Shown: piece by piece, positions 45,683 to 57,609 of the stretch | How the letters are laid out: each line of letters begins with the position of its first letter | Position numbering within the stretch: the first letter of the stretch is position 1 | Assembly: GCF_963678635.1 (NCBI RefSeq) | Contig: NC_087070.1 | Coordinates: 3,353,157-3,417,156 of the forward strand | DNA: 64,000 bases | Direction: 5' to 3' | From: Symsagittifera roscoffensis | Lineage: Eukaryota; Xenacoelomorpha; Acoela; Convolutidae | Translations under genes and position numbers: made by a program | The notes under the pieces: generated by a model | The model's input: the letters and a program-made list of their open reading frames with translations, nothing else | The model's database searches: none | Told to the model about the DNA's origin: nothing

Positions 45683-46366
45683 ACCGGACAAAACGCGTTA
45701 AACTTGAAATTTAAAACGCGTTTTTCTCAAATTAGGTCGAGTTTAGGTGAAAGCTTAGCATGACAAAACTTGCTTAAAATTTTAGCAGAATTAATATGGT
45801 GTAATTTGTTTTGCGAATTTCGGGCCCAAAATTTTACACCAAAAATGGGTCATTTTGGCTTTTCTTAATTAATGAAAAATTACGCCAAAAATACCCAGTT
45901 GATCACAGGCATAATTGTAACAAAGTAAGCCTCATACGTAGTCCAACATTTTTTAGCAAGGGTGTGTTCTCCAAAAAAAATGCAAATCGTTAAAAAGTTG
46001 TTTTTAAATAGAGAGTTGGTATTTTTTATAGTAAAAACGACCTTTTTTGTCTATCAAACAAAAATAAATTAACTTTTACAATGTTTTCGAGAACATACCC
46101 TTCGTAAAAAATGTTGGGCTACGTAAGAGGCTCACTTTGATATAATTATGTCTGTGATTGACTGGGTATTTTTTGGGTAACTTTTGATTAACTTAGAAAA
46201 GTCAAAATGACCCATTTTTGGGGCAATATTTTGGGTCCGAATTTCGCAAAACAAATTTCACCATATTATTTCTGCTAAAATTTTAAGAAAATGTGTCTTC
46301 ACCTAAACCCAACCCAGTTTGAGAAAAACGCGTTTTAAGTTTCAAGTTTAACGCGTTTTGTCCGGT
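45683..46366. mobile_element. Foldback (long inverted repeat) element
   Basis: A 684-bp near-palindrome. The left end ACCGGACAAAACGCG and right end CGCGTTTTGTCCGGT are exact complements. The arms run about 310-320 bp each (45683 to about 46000 and about 46060 to 46366), with scattered mismatches and short indels. A loop of about 60 bp lies at 46000-46060. No ORF. The target duplication cannot be checked because the left flank is the gap. Confidence 0.85.
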
Positions 46367-49300
46367 TAATTTAAATCAGCACTGTATTGCGCGATTTTAT
46401 ATTGCAAATTCCAGACAGGCGCGACCAAAATTTGGCAATTAAAAACGGGCGCAATTGGAAAAAACGGCCGCGACCGAAACGACATAAAAAAGCTAGCGCA
46501 ATCAGCGCGACTGAATGATACCAATTCCAGAGAAGCGCGCCTGAAAAAAACTTCAGACGCGCCGCTATAGAATGAATTATGTCACGCGGCCCGGTTTTCG
46601 TGAAGTCGCAACGCGGCTTTAATTTTTTTTCTTAGGTAGCCCTGTCAAAATCCTTTGTTGTAGCGCTGCCAATTATCCCTTGAGTCCTTGATTCGCATCC
46701 CAAAACCTTTTTCTTAAGTCACGCCCCGTCGTTTCTTAAACGGCGGTGCTGCTCAAACGTTTTGTCAAGTCGTGCCGCAGTTCAAATTTTTTTTCAAGTT
46801 TCGCCCCACAAAATCTTTCCTTAAAACTCGCCGCTGGTCAAAGTGTTTTTAAAATCGCGTGGTCAACTTATTCTTGAATCGCGCTAAGGCTCAAAACGTT
46901 TACTCGAATTTATCCACCATAGTACTTTCCTATGATGCGCTGCCAGTTTTTCTGGAGTCGCGCAGTGGCTCAGTGTCTTCTGTAAATTCGAGTCGCCAAA
47001 AGTTTTTCATAAACCGCGCCATAGCTCAAAATCTCTATTTTTGAAACACCCCAGTTCAAAGTTTTTTCTCAAGTGGCGCCGTCAACAGTCGTTTCTAAAG
47101 TCGCGCCGCATTTTTAATTTTTCACCAGCAGCTATTTTAATCAGCCTCGCCGCTGCTCAAGATAAAATAATTGCGTCGCACCGCGGCTCAAATTTTCCCT
47201 TAAAACGTGCAATCAAGCAGCAGCTCTCAGTCTTTTCTCAAGTAGCGCTACCAAATTTTTTTACTTTGGCCGCGACGCCAAGCTTTTCTGTTATTGCGCT
47301 GCCAATTTTGTTCTCTATGTCGCATCATTAGTTGTCCCTTGAGTCCTTGATTCACATCCTAAAAACTTCTTAAGTCGCACGACACAGTCTTTTTATAAGT
47401 TTCGCCGACGCTTAAAGTTTCTTCTAAAGTAGCGCCGCAAGGTATCTTGTTGTTGCACCGCCAGTTATTCCTTGAGTCCTTGGTTCGCATCCCAAAACGT
47501 TTTCTTTAAAGCGCACACCATAGTCTTTTCTTAAGTAAGTTTTTTCTAGGTAGCGCCGCCATTTTTTCCTTACTTCTCACCGTTGCTCAAATTATTTTTA
47601 AAATTGCGTCGTCAACGTGTTCATGAATCGCGTTCAAATTATTTTCTCAAATCGATCCGCCAGTTTACTTTCTTTTAATGAGCTGTCAGTTTTTCTGGAA
47701 ACGCGCAGTAGCTCAGTGTCTTTTGTAAAGTCGAGTCGCCAAAGTTTTTTCACAAATCGCGCCACAACTCAAACTATTTTCTTGAAACACACGCAGTTCA
47801 AAGTTATTTCTTAAGTTCCGCAGTCAACAGTCATTTCTAAAGTCGCGCCGCGACTCAACATTATTGAAGTTGCATCGCAAGCAATTTTGATTAAGTCTCA
47901 CCGCACGTCAAAATAATACAGTTGGGTTGCAGCGTGGCTGAATTTTCTCACTAAGTCTTGCTCCGATTCTTCAGCTCTAATTCTTCTCTTAAGACGCAGC
48001 TCTAATTCTTCTCTTAAGTCGCGCTACCAAATTTTTTCACTTTGATCGCAACGCCAAGTTTTTCTGCCATGTTTTTTCCCTGTGTCGCACCACCAGTTAC
48101 CAGTCGCACTACCCGCAATTTACGACAACATTAGTGCCGCGACTCAACATTTTCTAATTCGCCAAGCCATTGGTTTTGGTTATGTCTTCAAATGTTTTTT
48201 CAGAAGTCATGACACCATTTTTTTTACTTACGATGCTCCGCCTATTTTTTCTGAAGTCTCACTAATAATTACTAGTCGCATTGTGCGCAATTTAAGAAAT
48301 CGTTGACGGCGCGATTTAACGAACTACTGGCGGTGCCACTTAAAAAATAGCCATCAGACAGTTGGAAAAGAGTGAATGAACGCAAGTAAACAGAGGAAAA
48401 ACCTTGTTTATTAATGAGTCAACTCTCGAATTTCAAATAAAAAAATAGCTGCTCTTAAAGTTCTTTGAAGTTCTAGACCATTTTACAATTAGCACCTTGT
48501 CGACGCTTGTTTCTTATGTCGAGCCACCATTTTTTTAAAATTCGCGCATCCATCAGAATTTGCGGTTAATTCTCGCCCCGTTCTAAAATGTTTTCTTAAG
48601 TTGCGCCGTAAATTTTTTTTCCAGAAGTTTGACTTGTCTCCAAGTCTGTTCGTAAAATTCGCCAAAAAGTCTTGTCTTAAATCGCGCGGCCATTCTAAAC
48701 TTTTCTTAGGTCTGATCAATTAGTTTTTGTTCTCTGAGCTCGTGACCAGGCTCAAAGTTTTTTTTTAAATTTTAGGTCGCCTCGTCAACATAATTTCCCA
48801 TGTCGCCCCGCCAAATTTCTAAGTCACACTACCCAATGTATTATGTCCAAGCACCGATCATTTCTGAAGACAGGCCGTGGCTCAGAGTGTTTTGTAAATC
48901 GTGTTGTTGATGTATTTTCTTATGTCCGACAGACATTTTTTTTGAAGTTCAAAGCTTGCGAGGAACTTTAGCCGCCTAGGTTCGAGGTTCCGAGCCGCCA
49001 AGGTCCAAGGTTCCGAGCCGCTATTTCATTTAATGTCGCGTCACCAGTTATCTCTTGAATCATCGATTTGCATTCCGAAATCTTTTTCCTCAGTCGCAAA
49101 CCACAGTTGTTTCCTAAGTTACGCCGGGGATCCAATTCTATTTTTAGGTAGTGCCGTCAAGGACCTTTGATATCGCGCTGCCAGTTATCCCTTGAGTCCT
49201 CAATTTGCATCCCAAAATCTTTTTTCTTAAAGCGCGAACCACTGTCTTTTCTTAAATTGCGTCGCGACTCAACATTTTCTAATTCGCCTAGCCATTAGTT

Positions 49301-49494
49301 TTGGTTATGTCTTCAAATGTTTTTTTCAGAAGTCGTGACACCAAATTTTTTTTAGTTACGATGCCTCGCCTATTTTTTTCTCAAGTCTCAGTAACAGTTA
49401 CTAGTCGCACTGTGCGCAATTTGAGAAATCCTTGACGGCGCGATTTAAGGAAGTACTGGCGGTGCCATTTAAAAAATAGCCATCAAACAGTTGG

Positions 49495-49925
49495 AAAAGA
49501 GTGAATGAACGCAAGTAAACAGAGAAAAACCTTGTTTTTTATATATTCAAGTCTCGAATTTCAAAGAAAAATTTAGATGCTTTTATAGCTTTTTGAAGTT
49601 CTAGAACGTTTTACAATTGGCATTTTTTGATAAAAATAACCCAATTTGAGAAAACTTGATCAATGAGTAAAATTTTCATTTTGCTAGGACACCTGGAAAA
49701 CAAACTCTATTTTCGAAACTAGAAGTCAATTATGTTTTTCCTGACCTTCAACTTTTTGTTGTTCGATAGTGAACTTTGTTGCTTTTTACAAAATGATAAG
49801 AACTGAACTTTAAAAATGTTCAATCCGCGAAAAAATATGATGAGCCCGAACAAATTCCTAAAAATAAATCGAAATCATCGCGACATAAATAAAGACTGAA
49901 CTACGTTCATCGAATCGTAAAAAGG
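49495..49925 (+). repeat. Dispersed repeat R2, copy in minisatellite
   Basis: GAACGCAAGTAAACAGAG, CCAATTTGAGAAAACTTGA, AACTAGAAGTCAATTATG and the end block GACTGAACTACGTTCATCG. Its duplicate is at about 52335-52765; a partial copy is at 48366-48495. Confidence 0.7.
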
Positions 49926-52334
49926 CTGGTGGCTCGTTTTGAAAGAAGCAGTTCAAGGTTTTTCTTTAGCTGTGCTAATAAATTTTTCCCCAAAGTAGCG
50001 CTGCCCAAAGTAGCACTGGCCACCAATTTGTTTTCTAACGTCGCGAATCCAGTTTTTTCTAGAGTTGCACCAACGCTCAAAGTCTTTTTCTGCATCGCGC
50101 CACCAAAAATCTTTTCTTAAGTTGCGTCTCAAAATTTTAATTTAAAATACGACGACGGAGTTCTTGTTTAAATCTCGCCAGGTCTATTAACTTTTTCTTA
50201 AGTTGCGCCACCAAGGCCTTTGCTTAAGTAGAACGATGTCTCACAGCCTATTTTAAAGTCTTGTCAACAAAGTTTATTGACAAATAGCGCCGCAGCTTTA
50301 AGCCTCAAGTCAAGCCATTAAAAACCATGAAGTCTTGTCGAATTTCAGTCTTTCTTAAGTTGCAATCGAAACAATTTTCATCAGTCGCACCGCGGCTCGA
50401 AATTGTTTTCGTAGATAGGACTATTGAGTCTTTTTTACTTGAGATGTGTCAACAGTCTTTTCTTGAGTAGCATTGCCAGTTAATTCTTCCGTTGCGCCAC
50501 CAAAGTTTTTTTTCTTGTGACGCGCTGTGACTCAAAGTTTTGTTCTAAGTTTAGTCGCGTCTCAAAATCTTGCCTTAAGTTGATTCACCTAAGACGTAGT
50601 AAAATAATTCGCAGCTCGGCTCAAAGGTGCAATTTTTCTTAGGTTGGACCAATTATCTTTTGTTACTTAAGTCGTGCAGCGGCTCGAATTACTTTCTTAA
50701 GCTGCGCCGCAATATATGTTTTCAACTTAAGTCACGCAGCCAGAAACTTTTCTTGAATCTCGCTGGTTCTCAAAGTCTTTTTTTAAAGTTGCATCGCCAA
50801 ATTTTATCTTAAGTAGCCCCGCAGATCAAAGTCTTAAAAATTGTTTCTTAAGTCTCACCGGGTCTCGAAACTTTTTCCTAAGTTGCTTCACCAAAAATAT
50901 GTTAACATAAGTCGCGCTACAGATAAATTTTTTAAATCTAGGTCGGACCATTATTTACTTTTTAGTTGAGACACGCCGCCTGTTTTTTTTTAAGTCGCTC
51001 CGCGGGTCAAAGTATATTCTAAAATTGCACCCTTTTCTTGAGTGTCGCCATGACACCATTATATTACCAGTGCTCTAGTTTGTCGCGTTGAAATTTTTTA
51101 AAATCACATCGCGGCTCAAAGTTTTTTTCTAGGTCAGGTTAAGTAGTTTTGTTTTCTTAAGCTGCGCGTTTTTGCTCAAGTTGTGCCTGACTGAAACTGT
51201 TTTTTAGTAACATCTTCAACGCCTTTTAGTATCTTGCACCGCAGGCTCTATCTTTACTTGCGCTCTCATTTTTTCTTAAATCCTATTACCAGTCTTTTCT
51301 TAAGTAGCGCAATGACTCAAAGTACTTTTAACATCGCGTCGACGCTTGTTTCTTATGTCGAGCCACCATTTTTTTTAATTCGCGCATCCATCAGAATTTG
51401 CGGTTAATTCTCGCCCCGTTCTAAAATGTTTTCTTAAGTTGCGCCGTAAATTTTTTTTCCAGAAGTTTGACCTGTCTCCAAGTCTGTTCGTAAAATTCGC
51501 CAAAAAGTCTTGTCTTAAATCGCGCGGCCACTCTAAACTTTTCTTAGGTCTGATCAATTAGTTTTTGTTCTCTGAGCTCGTGACCAGGCTCAAAGTTTTT
51601 TTTTTAAATTTTAGGTCGCCTCGTCAACATAATTTCCCATGTCGCCCCGCCAAAATTCTAAGTCACACTACCCAATGTATTATGTCCAAGCACCGATCAT
51701 TTCTGAAGACAGGCCGTGGCTCAGAGTGTTTTGTAAATCGTGTTGTTGATGTATTTTCTTATGTCCGACAGACATTTTTTTTGAAGTTCAAAGCTTGCGA
51801 GGAACTTTAGCCGCCTAGGTTCGAGGTTCCGAGCCGCCAAGGTCCAAGGTTCCGAGCCGCTATTTCATTTAATGTCGCGTCACCAGTTATCTCTTGAATC
51901 ATCGATTTGCATTCCGAAATCTTTTTCCTCAGTCGCAAACCACAGTTGTTTCCTAAGTTACGCCGGGGATCCAATTCTATTTTTAGGTAGTGCCGTCAAG
52001 GACCTTTGATATCGCGCTGCCAGTTATCCCTTGAGTCCTCAATTTGCATCCCAAAATCTTTTTTCTTAAAGCGCGAACCACTGTCTTTTCTTAAATTGCG
52101 TCGCGACTCAACATTTTCTAATTCGCCTAGCCATTAGTTTTGGTTATGTCTTCAAATGTTTTTTTCAGAAGTCGTGACACCAAATTTTTTTTAGTTACGA
52201 TGCCTTGCCTATTTTTTTCTGAAGTCTCAGTAACAGTTACTAGTCGCACTGTGCGCAATTTGAGAAATCCTTGACGGCGCGATTTAAGGAAGTACTGGCG
52301 GTGCCATTTAAAAAATAGCCATCAAACAGTTGGA

Positions 52335-52765
52335 AAAGAGTGAATGAACGCAAGTAAACAGAAAAAAACCTTGTTTTTTATATATTCAAGTCTCGAATTT
52401 CAAAGAAAAATTTAGATGCTTTTATAGCTTTTTGAAGTTCTAGAACGTTTTACAATTGGCATTTTTTGATAAAAATAACCCAATTTGAGAAAACTTGATC
52501 AATGAGTAAAATTTTCATTTTGCTAGGACACCTGGAAAACAAACTCTATTTTCGAAACTAGAAGTCAATTATGTTTTTCCTGGCCTTCAACTTTTTGTTG
52601 TTCGATAGTGAACTTTGTTGCTTTTTACAAAATGATAAGAACTGAACTTTAAAAATGTTCAATCCGCGAAAAAATATGATGAGCCCGAACAAATTCCTAA
52701 AAATAAATCGAAATCATCGCGACATAAAAAAAGACTGAACTACGTTCATCGAATCGTAAAAAGGC
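52335..52765 (+). repeat. Dispersed repeat R2, duplicated copy
   Basis: Near-identical to 49495-49925, carried along by the 2839-bp-offset duplication. Confidence 0.75.
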
Positions 52766-55700
52766 TGGTGGCTCGTTTTGAAAGAAGCAGTTCAAGGTTT
52801 TTCTTTAGCTGTGCTAATAAATGTTTCCCCAAAGTAGCGCTGCCCAAAGTAGCACTGGCCACCAATTTGTTTTCTAACGTCGCGAATCCAGTTTTTTCTA
52901 GAGTTGCACCAACGCTCAAAGTCTTTTTCTGCATCGCGCCACCAAAAATCTTTTCTTAAGTTGCGTCTCAAAATTTTAATTTAAAATACGACGACGGAGT
53001 TCTTGTTTAAATCTCGCCAGGTCTATTAAATTTTTCTTAAGTTGCGCCACCAAAGCCTTTGCTTAAGTAGAACGATGTCTCACAGCCTATTTTAAAGTAT
53101 TGTCAACAAAGTTTATTGACAAATAGCGCCGCAGCTTTAAGCCTCAAGTCAAGCCATTAAAAACCATGAAGTCTTGTCGAATTTCAGTCTTTTTTAAGTT
53201 GCAATCGAAACAATTTTCATCAGTCGCACCGCGACTCGAAATTTTTTTCGTAGATAGGACTATTGAGTCTTTTTTACTTGAGATGTGTCACCAGTCTTTT
53301 CTTGAGTAGCATTGCCAGTTAATTCTTCCGTTGCGCCACCAAAGTTTTTTTTCTTGTGACGCGCTGTGACTCAAAGTTTTGTTCTAAGTTTAATCGCGTC
53401 TCAAAATCTTGCCTTAAGTTGATTCACCTAAGACGTAGTAAAATAATTCGCAGCTCGGCTCAAAGGTGCAATTTTTCTTAGGTTGGAACAATTATCTTTT
53501 GTTACTTATGTCGTGCAGCGGCTCGAATTACTTTCTTAAGCTGCGCCGCAATATATGTTTTCAACTTAAGTCACGCAGCCAGAAACTTTTCTTGAATCTC
53601 GCTGGTTCTCAAAGTCTTTTTTTAAAGTTGCATCGCCAAATTTTATCTTAAGTAGCCCCGCAGATCAAAGTCTTAAGTCGCCTCAAAAAATTTTTCAAAC
53701 GTCAGGCCGCGGACTTTTTTAAAGTTGCGCTGCGGATCATAGTTTTATCTTGAGTCACGCCAACAAAAATCTTGCTGAAGCCTCGTCGTGTCTCATCGCG
53801 ACATAAATAAAGACTGAAATACGTTCATCGAATCGTAAAAAGGCTGGTGGCTCGTTTTGAAAGAAGCAGTTCAAGGTTTTTCTTTAGCCGTGCTAATAAA
53901 TTTTTCCCCAAAGTAGCTCTGCCACAACTGGCCACCAATTTGTTTTCTAACGTCGCGCAGCCAGTCTTTTCTAAAGTTGCACCGCCGCTCAAAGTCTTTT
54001 TCTGCATCGCGCCACCAAAAATTTTTTCTTAAGTTGCGTCTCAAAATTTTGTTTTAAAACACGACGACAGAGTTCTTGCTTAAACCTCGCCAGGTCTAAT
54101 AATTTTTTCTTAAGTTGCGCCACTAAAGCTTTTGCTTAAGTGGAACGATGTCTCAAAGCCTGTTCTCAAGTCGTACCAATAAAATTTATTGACAAATCGC
54201 GCCGCAGCTTTAAGCCTCAAGTCAAGCCACTAGAAACCATGCTTAAGTCTCGTCGAGTTTCAGTCTTTCTTAAGTTGCGCCCAAAATAGTTTTCACAGCG
54301 GCTCGAAATTTTTTTCCTAGATAGGACTATTAAGTCTTTTTTTACTTGAACTGTGCCGCCAGTCTTTTCTTATGTAGCATTGCCAGTTAATTCTTCCGTT
54401 GCGCCACTAAAGTTTTTTTCTTGTGACGCGCTGCGACTCAAAGTTTTTTTCTAAGTTTAGTCGCGTCTCAAAATGTTGCCTTAATTGATTCCCCTAAGAC
54501 GTAGTAACATAATTCGCAGCTCGGCTCAAAGATTTTTCCTAGCTTGGACCAATTATCTTTTGTTACTTAAGTCGTGCAGCGGTTCAAAATAGTGTCTTAA
54601 GTTGCGCCGCAACTTATGTTTTCAACTTAAGTCACGCAGCCAGAAACTTTTCGTGAATCTCGCTGGTTCTCAAAGTCTTTTTTTTTAAATTGCATCGCCA
54701 AATTTTATCTTAAGTAGCCCCGCAGCTCAAAGTCTTCTCTTATGTCGCGCCACAAATTTTTTTTTTTAAAAAGGCTGCTGACTTTTTTAAAGCTGCGCCG
54801 CGGATCATGGTCTTATCTTGAGTCACGCCAACAAAAATCTTGCTGAAGCCTCGTTGCGTCTCAAAGTTTTCTCTTTAGTCTCTCAGCCAGTGTTGTTGTC
54901 TAGGGTTTCAGTCCTTTTTCAGTTGCGCTTCCAACTTGTTTTCATCAATCGCGCCGCTGCTCGAAGTGTTTTCTTACGTAAGAACCATTAGTTTTTCCTC
55001 CACTCAAATCGCGGCGCCAGTCTTTTTTAGGTCGCGCCGGGGCTCAAGTTTTTAATCTCATCCCACGCGGCCAGAGTTTTTCCTTATATCTCACCGGTTC
55101 TCAAAGTATTTTCTTAAATTGCGCAACCAAAGTTTTTTTTTTCAAAGTCTCACAGCGTCTCAAAACATTTTTCTTAAATTGTTCCATCAAAATTTTAGCA
55201 ACGCAAGTCGCACCACGGATAAAAGTTTTTTCTTACGTCGGACCAGTTAGTTTTTTTACTCGATTCGCGTGGCCAGTCTGTTCCTAAGTCGCTCCCCAAT
55301 TTTTTTTTTAATGTCACGCCGTGGCTCAATTTTTTCTTTAGTCGCGCTGTGACTCAAAATCATAAATCATATTGGACTTCACACCACCAGAAGTCTAGCT
55401 TAAGCCTCGTCGCGTTTTTTTTTCATAAATTACACCACCAAAGTCTTTTTTAAAGTCGCGTCACGGCTCAAAGATTTTTCTAGATCGGACGAGGTAGTTT
55501 TTCACTTGAGTTGCTCCACCAGTCTTTTCGTGTGTCGCACAGCGGCTCAAAATATTTTGTTCATTCGAGAAACCCAAGTTCTTGTTTTATATCGCGCGGG
55601 GCTATCAAAATCTTTTTTTTAAGTCTCTACGGGTCTCAAAATCTTTTCCTAAATTGCTCCACCAAAATTATGTTAACTTGAGTCGCACGACAGATACATT

Positions 55701-56385
55701 TTTAAACCTAGGTCGGACCATTGTTTACTTTTTAGTTGAGACACGCCGCCTGTTTTTTTTAAGTCGCTCCGCGGGTCAAAGTATATTCTAAAATTGCACC
55801 CTTTTCTTGAGTGTCGCCATGACACCATTATATTAACAGTGCTCTAGTTTGTGTAGCGTTGAAAAGTATCTTTTTACAAATTGCAAAACAAATTTTTTTT
55901 AAAATCACATCGCTGCTCAAAGTTTTTTTCTAGGTCAGGTTAAGTAGTTTTTTTCTTAAGTTGCGCGTTTTTGGTCAAGTTGTGCCCGGCCGAAACTGTT
56001 TTTTAGTAACATTTTCAACAACTTTTATTATCTTGCACCGCAGGTTCTATCTTTACTTGCGCTGTCGAGGTCTTTACTTCCGATGGCCAGTCTTTTCTGA
56101 AGTAGCGCAATGACTCAAATCATTTTTTGGTTGCATTGCCACCACCGTTTTTTATTCCAAGAGAGTTTTCTTCTTAAGTTGCAACGCTTTTTACGGTCCT
56201 GAGTTCTCTTTTTAGTCGCGCCATCAAAATCTTTTCCAAAGTCGCGACACGGCACAATTTTTTCCTAAGATGGACCTCTTTTCGTAAGACGCGCCGTCAT
56301 TGTCAACTCACATGTCGCGCTGGCAGCTTTTTCTTTAGTCAGGCCATCACATTTAATTCTCAATTCGCGATTAGAAATTTTGAAA

Positions 56386-57537
56386 AAATAAGTAGATTGA
56401 AGAAAAAACTGCTTTTTTTTGAAAATTTTCAACATATGAACTTCAAGAAAAAAATTAAACGCCCTAAAAAACGCCCTTTAAATTTCTAAAACCATTCATT
56501 TAGAAGCTTTTATGATAAAATTAAGTCAATTTGAGGAAACTGGGTCAATAGGTAAGGTTTTGGTTTTGCTGGGAAATCTGAAAAATAAATTCCACTTTCA
56601 AAACTAGAAGTCGATCTGGTTTTGTGAACTTTACACTTTTGCTCTTAGATAATTGAGTTTGCCTTCTGTTTAAAAATTTGAAACAATCAAAAGTCATACC
56701 GCAAAAAATAAATTTGAGCTTGATTAGATTTTAACACTTTTACTGATAAAAAAAACGAAAAAAAAAAATTATCGCGGCCTACATAAGAGTTTAAAAAAAC
56801 TAAAGAAAAAACATGAAGAAAGTTTTTTAGGACTCATTTTGACTTTAGCTTGTACAGAAACTGGCTGTTTTTCATTTTATTGTCTTTTGAGCTGATGAAC
56901 GTTTTTAGTCAGGTAATTAAACTGTTTGTTTTGCTTGAAACCCGTGATTTTTTTTTCGTAACTCTGTTTTGCTTAGAACCGGTGATTTTTTTTTCGTCTT
57001 TTGATTTCAACTTCGCCCTTTTTTTGAATGTTGTAAAAAGTGGGCGTGGTACAAAACCTTTTTCTTAGACAGAGCAGGAGGTATGATTCGCAGAAAAACT
57101 ATTTGATTACAAAATAACACAAAAAATAAGTTTTTAAATTCAATTGAAAAGCGTTTTTTTCTAAGTTCAGCAAGCGGTTTCTCTGCAATTATTTTTTAAA
57201 ATAGTCATGTTCACAGCGCGTGTTTACAAACAGCAACTAGAATTTAAAATTTTTAAAAAATACATGTTAATGTTGCCGACCTGGAGGGAAATGTGTGTAT
57301 ATCCAAGCTGCAGATCGTGTTAACAAGCACCCAACCCCCCCCCCCCCGTCATTCCTCCTGGGAAGGATCAAATCCAAAAATTTTTTAAAAAATTATCTAT
57401 GGGCAGTAAGCTGAAACTAGTAAAGATACTGTTCACAACTAATCCAACATATGAGAGAATTTGATCTTCTATTAAACTGCCTCTTTTGCAAAGGAGGGGT
57501 AAAGGAGTAGTTAAGTTAATGGGAAGCAAATACTTAC
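56386..57537. other. R2 copy and intron without exon
   Basis: About 56390-56790 is an R2 copy (CAATTTGAGGAAACTGGG, GCTGGGAAATCTGAAAA, ACTAGAAGTCGATCTGG). The remainder is AT-rich, with a C run at about 57337-57347. No exon is supported. Confidence 0.5.
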
Positions 57538-57609
57538 AAGGGTTGTACCCGGTGCAGGTGTAGTATTTTCGTCTGTGAAAAGTTGATGGGAATTCACACT
57601 CCGGTGCCA
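57538..57609 (-). CDS. Fibronectin type II-like exon (72 bp), partial domain
   Basis: Acceptor TTATGCAG (AG 57611-57610) and donor CCTT|GTAAGTA (GT 57537-57536). Both codons at its ends are split (two bases in, one base out). The 24 residues read in part PECEFPSTFHRRKYYTCTG. This fits the start of a fibronectin type II module, C-x-FP-x-x-F-x4-Y-x2-C-T; the second half with the Trp-Cys pair would be in the next exon. Known type II modules bind collagen or gelatin. Phase mismatch with 44892 implies a missing exon. That this exon belongs to the same gene as the FN3 exons is inferred from strand and order only. Confidence 0.55.

Larger units (their letters stand above)
48502..53671 (+). repeat. 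Segmental duplication inside the minisatellite (offset 2839 bp)
   Basis: 48502-50832 is repeated almost identically at 51341-53671 (checked at several landmarks, each offset by 2839). The copies include minisatellite units and an R2 spacer. A third partial copy of the 49890-50820 part lies at about 53797-54750. The 50850-51320 part resembles about 55620-56120. Block shuffling of higher-order units is evident. Confidence 0.85.
46560..56385 (+). repeat. Large degenerate minisatellite (CTTAAGTCGCGCC family)
   Basis: Nearly 10 kb of head-to-tail degenerate units of about 26-32 bp. Two intermixed types can be seen: one like CTTAAGTCGCGCCGCGGCTC followed by AAAGTTTTTT, the other like CTTAAGTTGCGCCACCAAAG followed by TTTTTT. 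All units have the same orientation. Small ORFs in it are by-products. Non-repeat spacers of R2 type interrupt it at about 48366-48495, 49495-49925 and 52335-52765. Confidence 0.85.

Noticed and set aside
45449-45701. Open frames across the gap on both strands
   Set aside because: They consist of N and have no sequence content.
46859-55791. Many short plus-strand ORFs (for example starting MARFERSSSRFF or MQFFLGW)
   Set aside because: They are translations of minisatellite units that recur with the 2839-bp-offset duplication; no codon-level constraint or domain is visible.
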